Source: Acridotheres tristis (lineage: Eukaryota; Chordata; Aves; Passeriformes; Sturnidae). From it: DNA of 64,000 nt. Below, piece after piece: positions 39,254 to 51,590 of this stretch (position 1 is its first letter; each line of letters begins with the position of its first letter). The notes under the pieces are model-generated. The model made no database searches. It was not told where the DNA came from and saw only the letters and a program-made list of their open reading frames with translations. The translations under genes and the position numbers were made by a program. The stretch covers positions 24,489,529 through 24,553,528 of the forward strand of contig CM072894.1 in assembly GCA_037013685.1 (NCBI GenBank). Direction: 5' to 3'.

Positions 39254-39443
39254 CAGAATCCACAGAATCACACAGTGGCTTGGGTTGGAAGGGATCCTAA
39301 AGATCATCCTGTTCCAACCCTCTTGCTGTGCACAGGGACACCTCCCAGTACACCAGACTGTTCAGAGCCCCATCCAACCTGGCCTTGAACACTTCCAGAT
39401 GGGAATCCAAAACTTCTCTGGGCAACCTGTGCCAGTCTTTGTG
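39254..39443 (-). mobile_element. CR1 LINE 3'-end fragment next to an exon
   Basis: This is the complement of a CR1 3' end: 'cacagaatcacacagtgg', 'ttgggttggaagggatcct', 'agatcatcctgttccaac', 'ccatccaacctggccttgaa' and 'ttctctgggcaacctg'. Its truncated 5' end is at about 39443, so only about 37 bp separate it from the exon that ends at 39481. It has the same orientation as the gene. Confidence 0.92.
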
Positions 39444-39480
39444 AAGTGTTATTTAATACTCAGCATAAGCCATAGCATAC

Positions 39481-39611
39481 CTGAATGACGAGCTCTCTGC
39501 CTTCCCTGTTAATCTTCACATGGTGCAGTTCTCGGTTGGCAAAATTTCCAGAGTCAATGGTGAAAATGAGGAGCCCATCCTTACTCAGCTTGTATCGGAC
39601 CTGTAAACTTC
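39481..39611 (-). CDS. CNTNAP5: CNTNAP5 coding exon (probably exon 20): LamG4 middle
   Basis: The exon is 131 bp, entered in phase 1 and left in phase 0, with acceptor cttttaag and donor CAG|GTATGC. It encodes [19 protein letters not shown], then [20 protein letters not shown]. The [10 protein letters not shown] strand is the LamG4 counterpart of the [10 protein letters not shown] strand of LamG3. The exon is too short to stand out as an open frame and was found by frame continuity and splice signals. A CR1 LINE fragment lies about 40 bp downstream of its donor. Confidence 0.94.
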
Positions 39612-39940
39612 CTTAAAAGCAAAGCAAAACTGTATGTATAAAAGCCGTGCCAGTAATGCAATATCATTCAATAACTTTACACAACAAATAACTCACTTTC
39701 TTTTTATTGCTATGGAGTAACAAGGTTAGTAAGTCAAGAAGAAGGTCAAAAGAGTTCAAGCTGTAATGAAAAGTGTGAGGAAAATAATGCATTGGAGGAG
39801 CTTTCCTTCCTACTGGGTTAACAAACTGGAGACATAACTTAATGAGTAACTAAGTATATCAAAGGCGAGTACGCCTGTCTGCAGGTCAGACATCGAGCAC
39901 TGCCAGAAGCTGATCTACATCATCCTGTGAGGGATCACTT

Positions 39941-39954
39941 CCAGCAGAGGGCAT
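39941..39954 (+). promoter_or_regulatory. Candidate CTCF binding site, intronic
   Basis: CCAGCAGAGGGCAT matches 13 of 14 positions of the CTCF core consensus; the last base differs. It is in the 15 kb intron, 330 bp upstream of the exon at 39481-39611 and in the same motif orientation as the site at 4781. Binding is inferred. Confidence 0.4.
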
Positions 39955-40321
39955 GCAGGGCTTACACTGCTCCACTAAACTAATAGTCCTGAGTTTTTAT
40001 CATTTATTTTCATCCAGATGTAACATACAACACAGAAGACAGTGACAACTGCAAGAATTATAACTTAATTTCAAACAGATAAAGGCCTGTACTTACATTA
40101 CCATTTATGTATAATAAAGAAGTACCTTTGCTTCTAATATGTTTGAAGGAATTAATGCAATTCATATAAAAACGAATGCCAAATATCTCATTCAATCTTG
40201 CTATCAAAAAATGCATTGTCACTTCTGATAAATAACAGTACCATCATGAATCAAAATGTACAAGGAAACAAGGAATCCAGTATGAATTTTAGTCCTTCAA
40301 CAAGTGACTACAGGGAATGTT

Positions 40322-40380
40322 TATAGATGATATAGACAGATACAGATAGATATAGATAGATATGGATGATATACAGACAC
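40322..40380. repeat. (GATA)n-like microsatellite, imperfect
   Basis: Units of agata and agatat alternate with single-base changes over about 58 bases. Confidence 0.75.
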
Positions 40381-42726
40381 ATGGAGCTACATATGGCATA
40401 ATCTAAAAGAAAAAGAAACTATTCTGGTAACATCCTTTCAAGCATACTTTCTGGGAATTAAGTAGCAGAGAGAAAAAAAAAGTATCTGAAATTTTGGAAC
40501 TCTTTTTATGCATCAGCAACCAAAATTCATGGAACTGTAGTACTGTAGAGTTAAAAAGCGTTTCTGAAGCTATTTTTTACTGTCTCCAAAGAGTAAATGA
40601 ATGCTGACAGCACCCCAACCCTGAGAAACTGCCTTGCATTTATTCCCTGTTCTGAAAATCGTCAGGAATTTTTCCACCTCTACACACCTCACCATGAAGC
40701 TGGTAACCCTTCAAGATGGAATCTCTAGTCCAGTTAAGATCATTTTCCCCCCGTCTTTTCCTTTGACAGGATGTTTTCCTCCCAAGGGCTGTACTTTTTA
40801 AAAAAAAAAAAAATTTTACTAAATTCAGTATATCCCAGATGAGCACTGACACTCTCTGGGAATTGTAGGATCGAAAAAAGCTTCCAAATTCAAGAGGGAA
40901 AATGAGAATGAACTACTAGGATGAAGGCTTTTTAGCTGATTGAGAGGTCTGCTGGATCAGGAGAAATTTTAAAGTGGAAATAAAAAAAAAGCTATAAACG
41001 GCATTTAAATTCTCACACATAGCTATGGACATTAGAGGGAATTTGTGAAGACATCAAGGTCAGTAAAAACTGCTAAATTATTCAGTGTGATATTATAGGT
41101 CCCAATTCAGCTGCCCCAGATCATACTGCACAGCTCCCAGCCCTCTTTGCACAGTGAGGGCAAGGAGGTGCTGTCCATCACCATGACTGTCACACTCAAA
41201 GGTCCAAACCTAAATCACAATCACATTATCTGGTACTGAGTGGAGGAGGCATCAACAGGGATTAACAGTGTAAACATCTTAGAAACACTTTAGAAATACA
41301 TGAGAAAAGAAGCTCAAGTGCAAGGAAGTTCTGATTTGCTCTGGGCAGTGGGAGGGCTGATAAAATGCAGAAAGGTTGACTGACCCTACACACCACAGCC
41401 AAGATGACCACACAGACTAAGCTGGAACTAAAATATGATAGTCTAACAGACTGGTCCAAACTAAAACTCATGTCTCAGCAGAAGCACTTTATAGACTGCC
41501 TCTTACCTGGAGCCTTTGAAAGGGATGTAAAGCAGAAAATGAAACAGGGCCTGGGTGTGCTCTGTGACCTTAGTTCATAAATGTGAAAAAACTTGGCTCT
41601 TTTTGAAGACTATGGACACACTTGTATATAAAATCATAACTGGTACTGCTGTATGCAGGTGATCAACATCAACAAGCAGCACATCTGTGTTCAGAGGGAG
41701 CCAGCATGATGTGCAGTCTATCCAGGCTCTCAGCTGCAGCAAACAGGGATTTACCCATTGACTGTGTCAGGGAAGCACTGATTTTAAACCAGAAACCATC
41801 TGTTCCATTTTTTGGGAGACAATGGAGGAGGTTTTTGGCATCCATTAGGAATAGATCTTACTTTCTAAAGTGGTGCAATTTCACCTTAAATCATGTAAAG
41901 AGATCAGTGAATGGCATTTTATTTTGTCAAATTGCTTTGAGTTCCAGTGGCAACTTTTTTTTATGGACAGCTGCTCTTCAAAACTGTCAAATTCAAGTTG
42001 GCATTTTGCCTGGGGCCAAATTTGCATTAATATAAACCAGAAGTACATGGGCTCATCTTTTGAGGTGTTTTTGAATTTTCACCATTGTAGATGACAGCTA
42101 ATTTTGCCTTGCATTCAATACTAAAATTTCTGTGTTCAGATTACAGAATAATTTTCCTGGCAGATTAAATTGCCATTACTTGACAAGGAAAATAAATGGA
42201 TTGTTAATTAAGATTATTATTAGAAATTTTATTTTGTTCTCTGAATTTTGATTATCTGGTCCACTGACTTTCTCCATCACATCAGCCCAGTGCCAGTAAC
42301 TGTGAAATCAGTGCATAAACCAGCTCTCTTCTCCCTATTCTCTATTTTGCATCATTTTTACCTCACCACAGGGGCTCACACTAATCATGAGCAGTATAAT
42401 TGCTGTCAGTCTTGTTGTAGTCATGCCTGTCATCCTCTTTTCAGCTCTCCACGTCTGAGCATGCAGACCTGGAGTGTCATAATGCTCAAGCAATGCACAA
42501 ACAGTTGTGTTCCTTCTCTAATGTACATTGAATTGCTGGAGCAATTGTTATTAAATCAGTAAGGGAGAGAGAGAGAAAGGGTAAGAAAGACATCCTCATT
42601 TTGGCCTTGGGCTGGAAAATTTTAGTGGGCACATTACCCCAGCAGTATTAGGTAAGAGTAGATTCACACATGATTAGTGCAGTTATCCATCTCTTTCAGC
42701 TTTGAATTCTGCTTCTGGGGCAGTCT

Positions 42727-42736
42727 GGGGGGGGGG
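42727..42736. repeat. Poly-G run (10 bases)
   Basis: Ten consecutive G within an AT-rich intron. Such a run is prone to sequencing and length errors. Confidence 0.9.
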
Positions 42737-45700
42737 CAGGTTTAGCTTAACCACAGAGTTACCAAGCACAGCATGGCTTCTTTTCAGCATTCCTGAGGAA
42801 ATGATTCCATATGGGCTGCCATGCTGCTGGGATGAGACCACTGCCAGTGTCAAAGCTAGCTTGCTGCACATCATTGTGGTCTTCAGCCTTCAACCTGCAA
42901 TACTAAAATCCATGATTGCAGGGCTGAATGACATCTCCCTGATGGCATCAAACAGCTAGGAGCCATATTAACAGGATTCCCGGGGGTTCCCTTGTGCAGA
43001 GGGAAGTCCTGGGAAACAGAGACCAAAGGGCAGTATTTATGCCATCCCATGCTGGTGACTAAGTCTGAGGTGGCTTTTCTGAAGCAAAGCACTCCCAGGA
43101 CACTCTTTCAATGATGATGGAGCCAGCACTTGTACTTCCTAGAGCAACACTAATGATCAGTGTCAGCATAGCCAACCTCCAGGCAGCTACAGGAACAGCA
43201 TGGTGCCTTCAAACTGCTTCTTTTTTCTGAGGATAAGCTGCTGTAGCAGCTCTTATGTCTGGTGGTAATAAGAATACAAAACTGGTTAGAGATTTCAAAG
43301 TGTTCAGTCTGAAGAACAAAAAAAAAATATTCCCAGACTGCACAGTGTGAAGAAATAGTGTGGTCATGGTGTTACATATTCTATGTCCCAAACCTGTGCT
43401 GATTGAACACGCCAACAGGAAAGCTCCCTTCTTCTGACTGTGTCTACAGCAGCGCCTGAGTGGAATGTCAGAAATAATCTGACTTGGCCTTGTGGCCTAT
43501 GCCCACCAACTTTATGTTCATTCTGGACTGCCTAAACCTGTGTTGAAAATCAAATTGCAATTTTTAAATCGTCATATAGGAAAGGGAAAATGTTACACAG
43601 AGTGTTCTAGCTCAGGAAAAATCTCCATTGTTTGAAAGACCTCAGCCAGTGCTAGGTATTTCGCAAAAAGATTAAAGTAGCTTTGTAGAAAAGAGAAATG
43701 GATTATCAGGAATTTGGTTTGTAAATCCATTATTCTTAAGTCAAATTCTTGTCACATATGTCAGCAGGACCACAGGTCTTGTGTCATTTCATCTTGAAGG
43801 ACCAAACAGCAAGGAAGGGAATAGCATCCATTGGAGACTGAGACTACTCTGCAGGACCTTTATTTATGGAAACTGGTTTTAAATGAGCCCAAATTGAACC
43901 CAACAACTCTTGCCAACTTCAACAGCACTTTTTAATGACTTAAACTGGCTGGAGCAGCTGGTGAGACATCCTGCTCTGCTCACAGAAGCTGAGGTTAATT
44001 CAGGGAGCACATGTGGGTGGAACATGTAAAACGTACAAATTGATCACCATCGTGTAACATCATTTACACATTTAAACCAGGGCAGCTGACAACTCTGATT
44101 TGGAGAAAATATGTATGTATGAAACAGTGAAACACTGCATTAGATAAAAGGGCACTGGCCTACCCCTGCATGTCTTGTTGCCTCAGAGTCACCCAGAAAA
44201 ATGTTTAGGAGCAAGAGAACTTCCTACAGCTGTCTCAAATTGGCAGTCACCCTTGTTGGACTGCTAGACTTTAACTACACCATCACATGCACCCTTCAGA
44301 CTCACCCAAGCTATAGCTGAAAGAGAAAATAATTAATGAAAGTACAAATTAAACAAAGGGTGGAATATATTAGTGATGTTACTGTTGTTGCAATTATGAA
44401 AAAAAAATATAAAAATTTCGAAGTATTTAGCTTGAAAGCCATTTGCAGCTCATAAGGTAAAAATGTTTGCTCCCTCCTGATTGCAGAACAACACATGACA
44501 TTTTTCAGTCATCTCTACCACAAAATATATCTCTGGGAACTTGCAGTTTCAGTGTGGCAGTGTCCCTCTTTGTAGCCTAGATATTTAAAAATGAACCACT
44601 GTTTTCTCAGTTAGGAGCAGCTGGCTTAGAAACATGTTCCTTAATTAGCAGCTTCTCCCCAGGGATATTTACTCAGTAAATTTACTCTCCATTGGAAGTG
44701 CTGCTGGTGATTTTAAGAACAGAGCCCATCTCATCAGTGTCCAGTGGCATTTAACTAAGAAACTACTTGCATTTTTTTAGAGGGTGACTCTTGCTATTTG
44801 TTTTGCATGGTAAAAACAAAGAAGAAAAACTGTTGAACATATCTGCAGAAATCACTATGCAGCTATTACACTTGATTAGACATTACTGTTTCATGGGTTT
44901 AAAAGAAAAATTCACCACTCAATTTTCTGCAGCCTCTTCCTGTAATAAAAAAAAATAAGAGGTTATTTGAATGCCTCTCACTCAATGCTTGAGACATTCA
45001 GGACTCAAGGATCACCAGGCCATCCTATATTAAAAAAAAAGAGAAAAAAAAAAAGAAAAACAACACTTTCTCTTCACATTGCATTTCTTCAACTTAGAAA
45101 AAACCCCACACAGCAAAAGGAGCCTATCTGGAGGCCCATGACCTCAGTTCACTTTACAATCCTGCTAGACAGCTGGACCCAGATTGAGATTGTCACTTAG
45201 ACATCAATAAATGTAGCTGGTTCCCTTACGTGACTGAGAAATGTGTTTAACCTTCACAGACATCTCATTCCTAACAGCTGCCAGTTGGCTGAACACAGAC
45301 TGACCAGCAATTAACACGGAATGGGCAGATGCTTCTTGCTTCAAAGGCAGAAAATATAGCAAAATCTAAAAAGTGACCCAGAGGATCACAGTCACAGAGC
45401 TCATGATGCACATACTGAGTGGCCTAAACACAGAGCTTATTCCAGTGATTTTAAAGGACCACTTATCTAAACGAAACAGCTCGTGTACGTGGTGATGTGG
45501 CTGGGTCTAAAATGGGAATAGGGCTGACCGATGGATGTGGGAAAATAATAAACACTGTTTCTTCAGTTCAGCTCATGGGTAAGCATACACAGTGGTGCTT
45601 TTATGTACCCTGGAGTCAATGGACAAGAGGACTGCCACAATTTGAGATCTCCCAGCTTTGCTGACAAATTATCTTCCTTCTTTATCCCACAGTTTATCCA

Positions 45701-46054
45701 TTGGTGAAATACAGAAATGTTCATCTGTTGGAAAATGACATAAAACCTCTGAAGGAGAAGCAATTTTTAAAACCCACTATTAGTCATTATCTCTACATTC
45801 CTAGGTATTTCTTTTTGGTGAAGGAAGTGTTTACTGTTTATTTTACAATGTGATGCAACATTAACTATCTTTTTTTCCCTGAAGGTGATTGAATATAAAG
45901 AAGAAGAGAACTGAAGGTTTCAGTTGCAGTTAAATCTCCCTGAAAGCACCTGCTTTCTGATGTTAAGATTTATTCTAATAAATTTTAAACCATACCTTTT
46001 CTACAGATTCTTTGAAATTTTAAAACATTTTAAGACCCTTCACTAACAAAGCCT

Positions 46055-46858
46055 ATCACAGAATCATAAAATGGTGTGGGTTAGAAAGGACCCCAAAGAT
46101 CACCTAGTTCCAGCTTCCCTGCCATGGAGAGGGACATGGGAGGGGACACATCTCATTAGAGCACAGTCCTTTCCAAAAGTCCTTTCCAACCTGGTCCTGT
46201 AGGCTTCCAAGGAGAGGTATCCAAAATTTCTCTGGGCAACCCATTCCACATCCTCAGCACCCTCACAGTAAATTTCTTCCTAACATCAAATTTAAACATA
46301 CTCTCTTTGAGTTTGAAGCCATTTCCCCCTTGCCCCATCACTCCACATCCTGGTAACTTGTCCCTCTCCAGCTTTTTGTGGCCCCCCTCTAAGTACAGGA
46401 AGGGCTCTAAGTCTCCTCAAAGCCTTCTCTTCTCCAGGCTGAACCCCAGCTCTCTCAGCCTGTCTTCACAGGAAGGGTGCTTCAGCCCTCTGATCATTTT
46501 TGTAGCCCTGCTCTGGACTCACTCCAAGAGGACCACGTCCTCCTTATGCTGGGACTCCAGAGCTGTCCGAGCGCTCCAGGTGGGATCTCACTACAGTGGA
46601 GCAGACGGGGAGAATTCCCTCCCTCGACTTGCTGGCCATGCTGCTTTGGGTGCAGGGGCCATGCAGGGTCTTCTAGCTTGTGAGACCACATTGCCAGTCA
46701 CAGTGAGCTTCTCATTTAACCAATGTTCCCACGGAGTTTTCCTCAGGGCTGGCCTTAACCCATTCTACATCCAGCCTACATGTGTGCTTGGGATTGCCCA
46801 CAATCATGTTCAGGACCTTGCACTTTGCCTTGTTGAACTTCATCATATGAATCCTCTG
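46055..46858 (-). mobile_element. CR1 LINE, longest copy in the window (about 800 bp)
   Basis: This is the complement of CR1 from the 3' tail ('atcacagaatcataaaatgg' at 46055) through the 3' part of ORF2. Recognisable blocks are 'atttcttcctaacatcaaat', 'ccttctcttctccaggctga', 'agccctgctctggactcact', 'ccctcgacttgctggcca', 'tgtgcttgggattgccca' and 'aggaccttgcactttgcctt'. It is 5'-truncated at about 46858. A 237-residue open frame on the opposite strand (46307-47020) is an accident of this element. It lies in the 15 kb intron. Confidence 0.93.
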
Positions 46859-47997
46859 TGTCATACTATTGGACCAATACTCACATCTCTGCTCAAATCT
46901 CCCTTTCTGCCTTTAAACACACACCAGATGCCAACAGTCTCACATTCAGGCCCTGTGGGTTACTCACCTTTGTATGAAGAAGACTCTTGCCAGGCTTCCA
47001 TCTCCCTCTATGCGTTTTAATTAGAACTCACAGAGCGGCCAGGAAGGCCGGAAGAGTTTTTATTTCTTAGTCAGTGAATGGAATATAAAGTATCATCCTA
47101 TGAATTTTATTCCAAAAGTTCAACCTTTGCAAACTACGCAACATCATTAATGCTGTGTGAACAGCTCTTGGGAAAAAAAGACAGACCTGTTGTTGTGCTG
47201 CCCTGAGAAAGTCACCCCAGCCTGCCCTCACAGAGATTCCGCCTCATAGTTTTTCCATTTTTCCTAATATCTTTTAACTATTCTTTTTTTTCCATTTTGG
47301 TAGTACAGATGCCTGTTCAAGCAAGGACTCGTTTCATGCCGACCTAACAAATAGCCATTATGTTCAGCAATGAGAACACAGAAAGAAGATGGTATGAACA
47401 GGAAAAAAAGAAGCAATTTGAGCACTGCATGATGCCTGAGCAGGAAAGTGAGCAACAATCTTTTAGACAAAACTAGTGAAAAGTAATCATATGCTTCTTC
47501 TAAAACCTCCTTTTCATTCTTAACTCATAATAAAGGCAGCACAGAACTTTGTGGATTAATGGCTTTCTGAGGTTAATGATGCTTGTTTGTGTTGAGCTCT
47601 AAAGGAACTGCCTGGCTGGTCAGGAATCTTGGAGAAATTTTCTGCTCCTCTGACGAGCAAGTCCATCTAAGGATTGCCTATTTCATGGGTTATACCAGTG
47701 TCTGTGAATGGAGGAATCAAATCCTTTAGTGAGTGACCTCCTGATTATAGCAACCTTTCAAGGGAGATATCTGAGTTTAGAACTAGCTGCAACCACTGGG
47801 ATACAAAGAACTGATTCATGTGCTTAAGTCATCTAATGGGAAAAATTAGAGGAAGAATGAATAATTTACCTAGTAAAAATCCTTTTTCAAGAACCATCTA
47901 ATGATAGCATTGTAATGACTTTTCTCCAGTAAAATATATGCCTATGCATATAAACTTCCAGTAATTTACTTTCAAATGCATACCATTGTGATTTTTC

Positions 47998-48445
47998 ACA
48001 GAACCATGGAATGGCTGAGGTTGTAAGGAATCTCTGGAGGACATGCTGTCAATCCCTGTCCCACTAAAAGGACCCTTCAAGTCAGCTGCCCAGGGCCATG
48101 TCCAGATAGCTTTTGAATACCCCCAAGAATGGAGACTCCATAATTCTCTAAGCATGATGTGCCAGTACTCAGCCACCCTCACACTGAAAGTCTCATATTC
48201 AGATGAAACCTCATGTGCTTTGATTTGTGCCCATTGCCTTTTGAGTGGCCTTGCAATGACATCTTCCAGTTCTCTCAGCATGTACTGCTGCATCCCACCA
48301 GGGCCCATGGGTTTATATGTGCCCAGTTTGCTTAATGCCCATTCCCTGATCTGATCCTCTTTCACCAAGTGTACATCTACCTTGCTCCAGACTTTTCCTC
48401 CTGCAGCTCCTGAAGGCCACTCTCACTTGTAAAAACTAGGACATA
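47998..48445 (-). mobile_element. CR1 LINE chimera: start of the RT region joined to the 3' end
   Basis: The half at 47998-48240 is the complement of a CR1 3' end ('agaaccatggaatggctgag', 'aatctctggaggacatgctg', 'ggccatgtccagatagcttt', 'tgtgcccattgcctt'). The half at 48245-48445 encodes on the minus strand VKEDQIREWALSKLGTYK and MLRELEDVIARPL, which is the early reverse-transcriptase region of CR1 ORF2. In a full element these two parts are separated by well over 1 kb. They meet at about 48241-48250, and one frame reads through the junction. Confidence 0.8.
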
Positions 48446-48856
48446 AACACCCAATTTCACCAAGAAAGGCAAGAAGGAAGAAATCACCTTTTCACGATGC
48501 AAACAGGATAACTGCTATGTGTCTTGGTCTGAAACCCTCAACACTATGCTATGGGGAAAACTGACATGTTAACAGGGATACTACATACAAGATAGAAGAG
48601 GAGATTTGTTGGGACCCAGACTCAGTCTTCCAAGTATTGGGGTCTCTGTTGTGTACAAACAGTTACACTGCTCCAAGGCAGCACTTAAATCAATGGTTCT
48701 TCTGGACCACAGTGCTTAGTACACAGGTCAGTCCTGTCCACAACACAGAAAATCATAAACTAAAAGTAACTGAAAATTGACACCTATCCATTTTCAAGGC
48801 TAAAGATTTCAATAAAAGGAGTTCTGGAATACCCTTCTTTCAGAAATACTGAAGAG

Positions 48857-48942
48857 CATATCTATCTATATGATCTATATCTATATCATCTATATCTATA
48901 TCTATATCTATATCTATATCTATATACATGCACATATATATG
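48857..48942. repeat. (CTATAT)n microsatellite
   Basis: The hexamer ctatat repeats about 12 times with two interruptions, then passes into acatgcacatatatat. It is a likely length-polymorphic locus. Confidence 0.9.
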
Positions 48943-51507
48943 GAGCATCTATTCGGACAGGACCCTCTGCCCTTCCTGCATTCCTTTCAGGACAGTTCCA
49001 GGGAAACCTAACTATAAAAATGACTTAGCTGGAAAATGTGAACTAGGAACTCAAGTCTTCTGGGACATAAACACCTCCTGTAAGCAAATGGAAACACAGG
49101 TTTTTCTTCCCAGCTGATTATCTGCAGCCAGTGGTCTGAAGTTTTATGCCAGACAGCAGTAAGTTCAAAGTCATATCTGTATATAGCCAGAGCACAGATC
49201 AATTATTCAGCCTGTTAAACCTTTCCTGCTCTTCATAATCCAATTACAGTTCCCTTGTTTTCCCTTGTGGGTTTCCAGAACATCTATTGGCCCTCAGTAT
49301 GGCAAAATAATCTTCATGAGTACAAACATGTCCATCAATTCAGCTAATGAGACAGATCTTTCAATTCTCTCCTCTTGGAAAGCGTAGATAGATAGAGATC
49401 TGCCAGAGTGCTTGGCTGAATGTTATGGCAGCTCCTTCTTTCAAGTTAGTTTCGCACACTTAGAAATTTAAAGTGCCATATGCTTACACAAACATAACAT
49501 AAAATTGGGTTTCAGTGCCAAGTCCACCTCTTTTCTTAAAGACTTTTTAGTACTGGAGTTGAAGTGAAAACTCTAATCAGCATTGCTATCTTCTGTGAAG
49601 TGTGCTTACAGCAGGGAAACATCTAAGTGACCAGTGTGATTTCTAACAGAAGCTTCTCTCTTTAGATAAATAAACTGATAGATCCTGCCACCCCAACCCT
49701 GCCTACTCATGGTACCAAAGCTAGCTTCTCATTTAAGGCAACTGGGAAAATTTCTTTTATATTCATCATCACTGATCAAACTGTCTCTGGTTCCTCATTC
49801 AGTAAATAACATAAGATTTCAGGGGCCAACTGCAACAGTTGCTTGCAATTATATTTAGAAGACATAGATGCTATCTGCCACATAATGGCTATGAACCAGA
49901 ACTAGACTGGGAACAATCCTCAGTCACTCACAGTTGCATGTCTCCTCCATGAAGCTGTCTCCCACAGTTCCCAACATGACTTTCTTTCCTGCTCCTGATC
50001 CAGTAAAAGTAACTACACCTGAACTGTGTCACCATTTCCCACTTCAGTCACACAAACTGTGCAGGCTGGTCAGTGCCTGCTGCAAGTCTGTAAGGCACAA
50101 GGTGCTCTCAAAAGAGCAGACAAATGCACAAGCAATAGCATAGTCAAGAGGGTCTTTCTTGAGTTAATGTCCCAAAACTAAGACAAGAAGGAAAGAAAGG
50201 AAAGTAAGGAAGAAGAACCAGAATAATCCCTGAAATCCACTCAAGTCCTATTTCCCCTGTTTTAATTTTCACCCATTGAACTTCAGAGTGTACAGTGTGA
50301 ACAGGGTCAAAAGATTTCTTGCCTCAAAGACTGAACTGGATTTTTTGCATCTCTTTTCCTCTGAGTGAGAAAAGCTTTGCTTGTTGGAGATGCAGCTCAC
50401 CATACTCGAAGGCAAAAACACTAAGGAGAATTTACATGTTTTCATTAGAAAGACTTTCTGACTTAGAGACAGGAGATTGAGTTTATAAGAAAAAAAATTA
50501 ACCAGTAAAAAAATTAACCACTGACAATATTTGCTATTTAATTTTTTAGTGTTAACTCAGCTTACCTCTGTTACAAATTGTCATTTCTTTTCCTATTCAT
50601 TTCAAATATCAGCTGATTTCAAGACTTTATAGGTCAGAGAAGTGGAGCTGATATAAGTCCTGCTACTGTATGCTGAGTATCAGAGACCTAAGAATTACTT
50701 AAGATGTCTTCATTTGTACTGCTGTTTTTAACTGTGCCTTTTTCCTTGTGCTTAATCTTTCCTATGAAAAATCAGAATCTTGCTTTCCAAAAGAAACGAA
50801 GAACACAGCTCAGTGTGATGGCAATAGATGCTGGAAAGGTGGAAAAAGAAAAAAGGACTCAAATTGTTTAATTTCTCATGAGATTAAATAATAAATACAG
50901 AAATTTTTTTCAATCACTCTAGCATAGTTTGAGATTCTATCTCTCTTCTTTGATGCTAGCTATCTGCTTTTTTCTAGATTGGAATCATATTGTTTCCATG
51001 GAGAAAGCTGACAAAACTGAGAATCAAAGACTTGTGAAAACATTTTTCAAGACAATATATTTCATCATATTCATATCACATTTGATTTTTTGCAGGGGAG
51101 TAGGAAAAATGAAGAAAGGAGAAATAAAATGATTTCAACATTCTTTCTTTTAACATTTTTCTCTCCCATCATTTATTACCTTTAGGGAGCAAGGCAAAGA
51201 TAATATTTCAAAGGTATTGGTAACTTCGTGAAATCATATAATTGTAAAAATGTACAATGAAAAGCTAGTTTGGGAAAGAAAAAAATACTGTTTTCTTGGT
51301 AGTATCTTCCCATGGATAATTTCTGTGGATTGACACACTGAGAAGACTAATTAGAGATGTTTACCCATTTTCTGTAGCTTAGTAACAGGCACTATAATTT
51401 GAAATTTCTACAGAAAGAGATACTAAAAATGCCAATCATTACAATACTGCTAATCTCCTGGATGTGGGACCAATGGGACTACATGAGTTTTACATGCACA
51501 CCCAGCC

Positions 51508-51590
51508 ATATATGTGTGCATGTACATGTATATGCATATGTATATGTACACACATCCATCTATATACCATACATACACATATATATGTAG
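51508..51590. repeat. (TATG)n/(CATA)n microsatellite region, imperfect
   Basis: An alternating purine-pyrimidine-rich tract with tgtacatgtatatgcatatg-like units and then acacatatatatg. Confidence 0.8.

Noticed and set aside
46307..47020. The longest open frame in the window (237 codons, plus strand)
   Set aside because: It lies mostly on the opposite strand of a CR1 LINE copy (46055-46858), and its sequence is the complement of the CR1 3' region.
47898..48368. 156-codon open frame on the minus strand as a gene
   Set aside because: It is made of a CR1 RT fragment joined to CR1 3' end sequence and has no intact domain.
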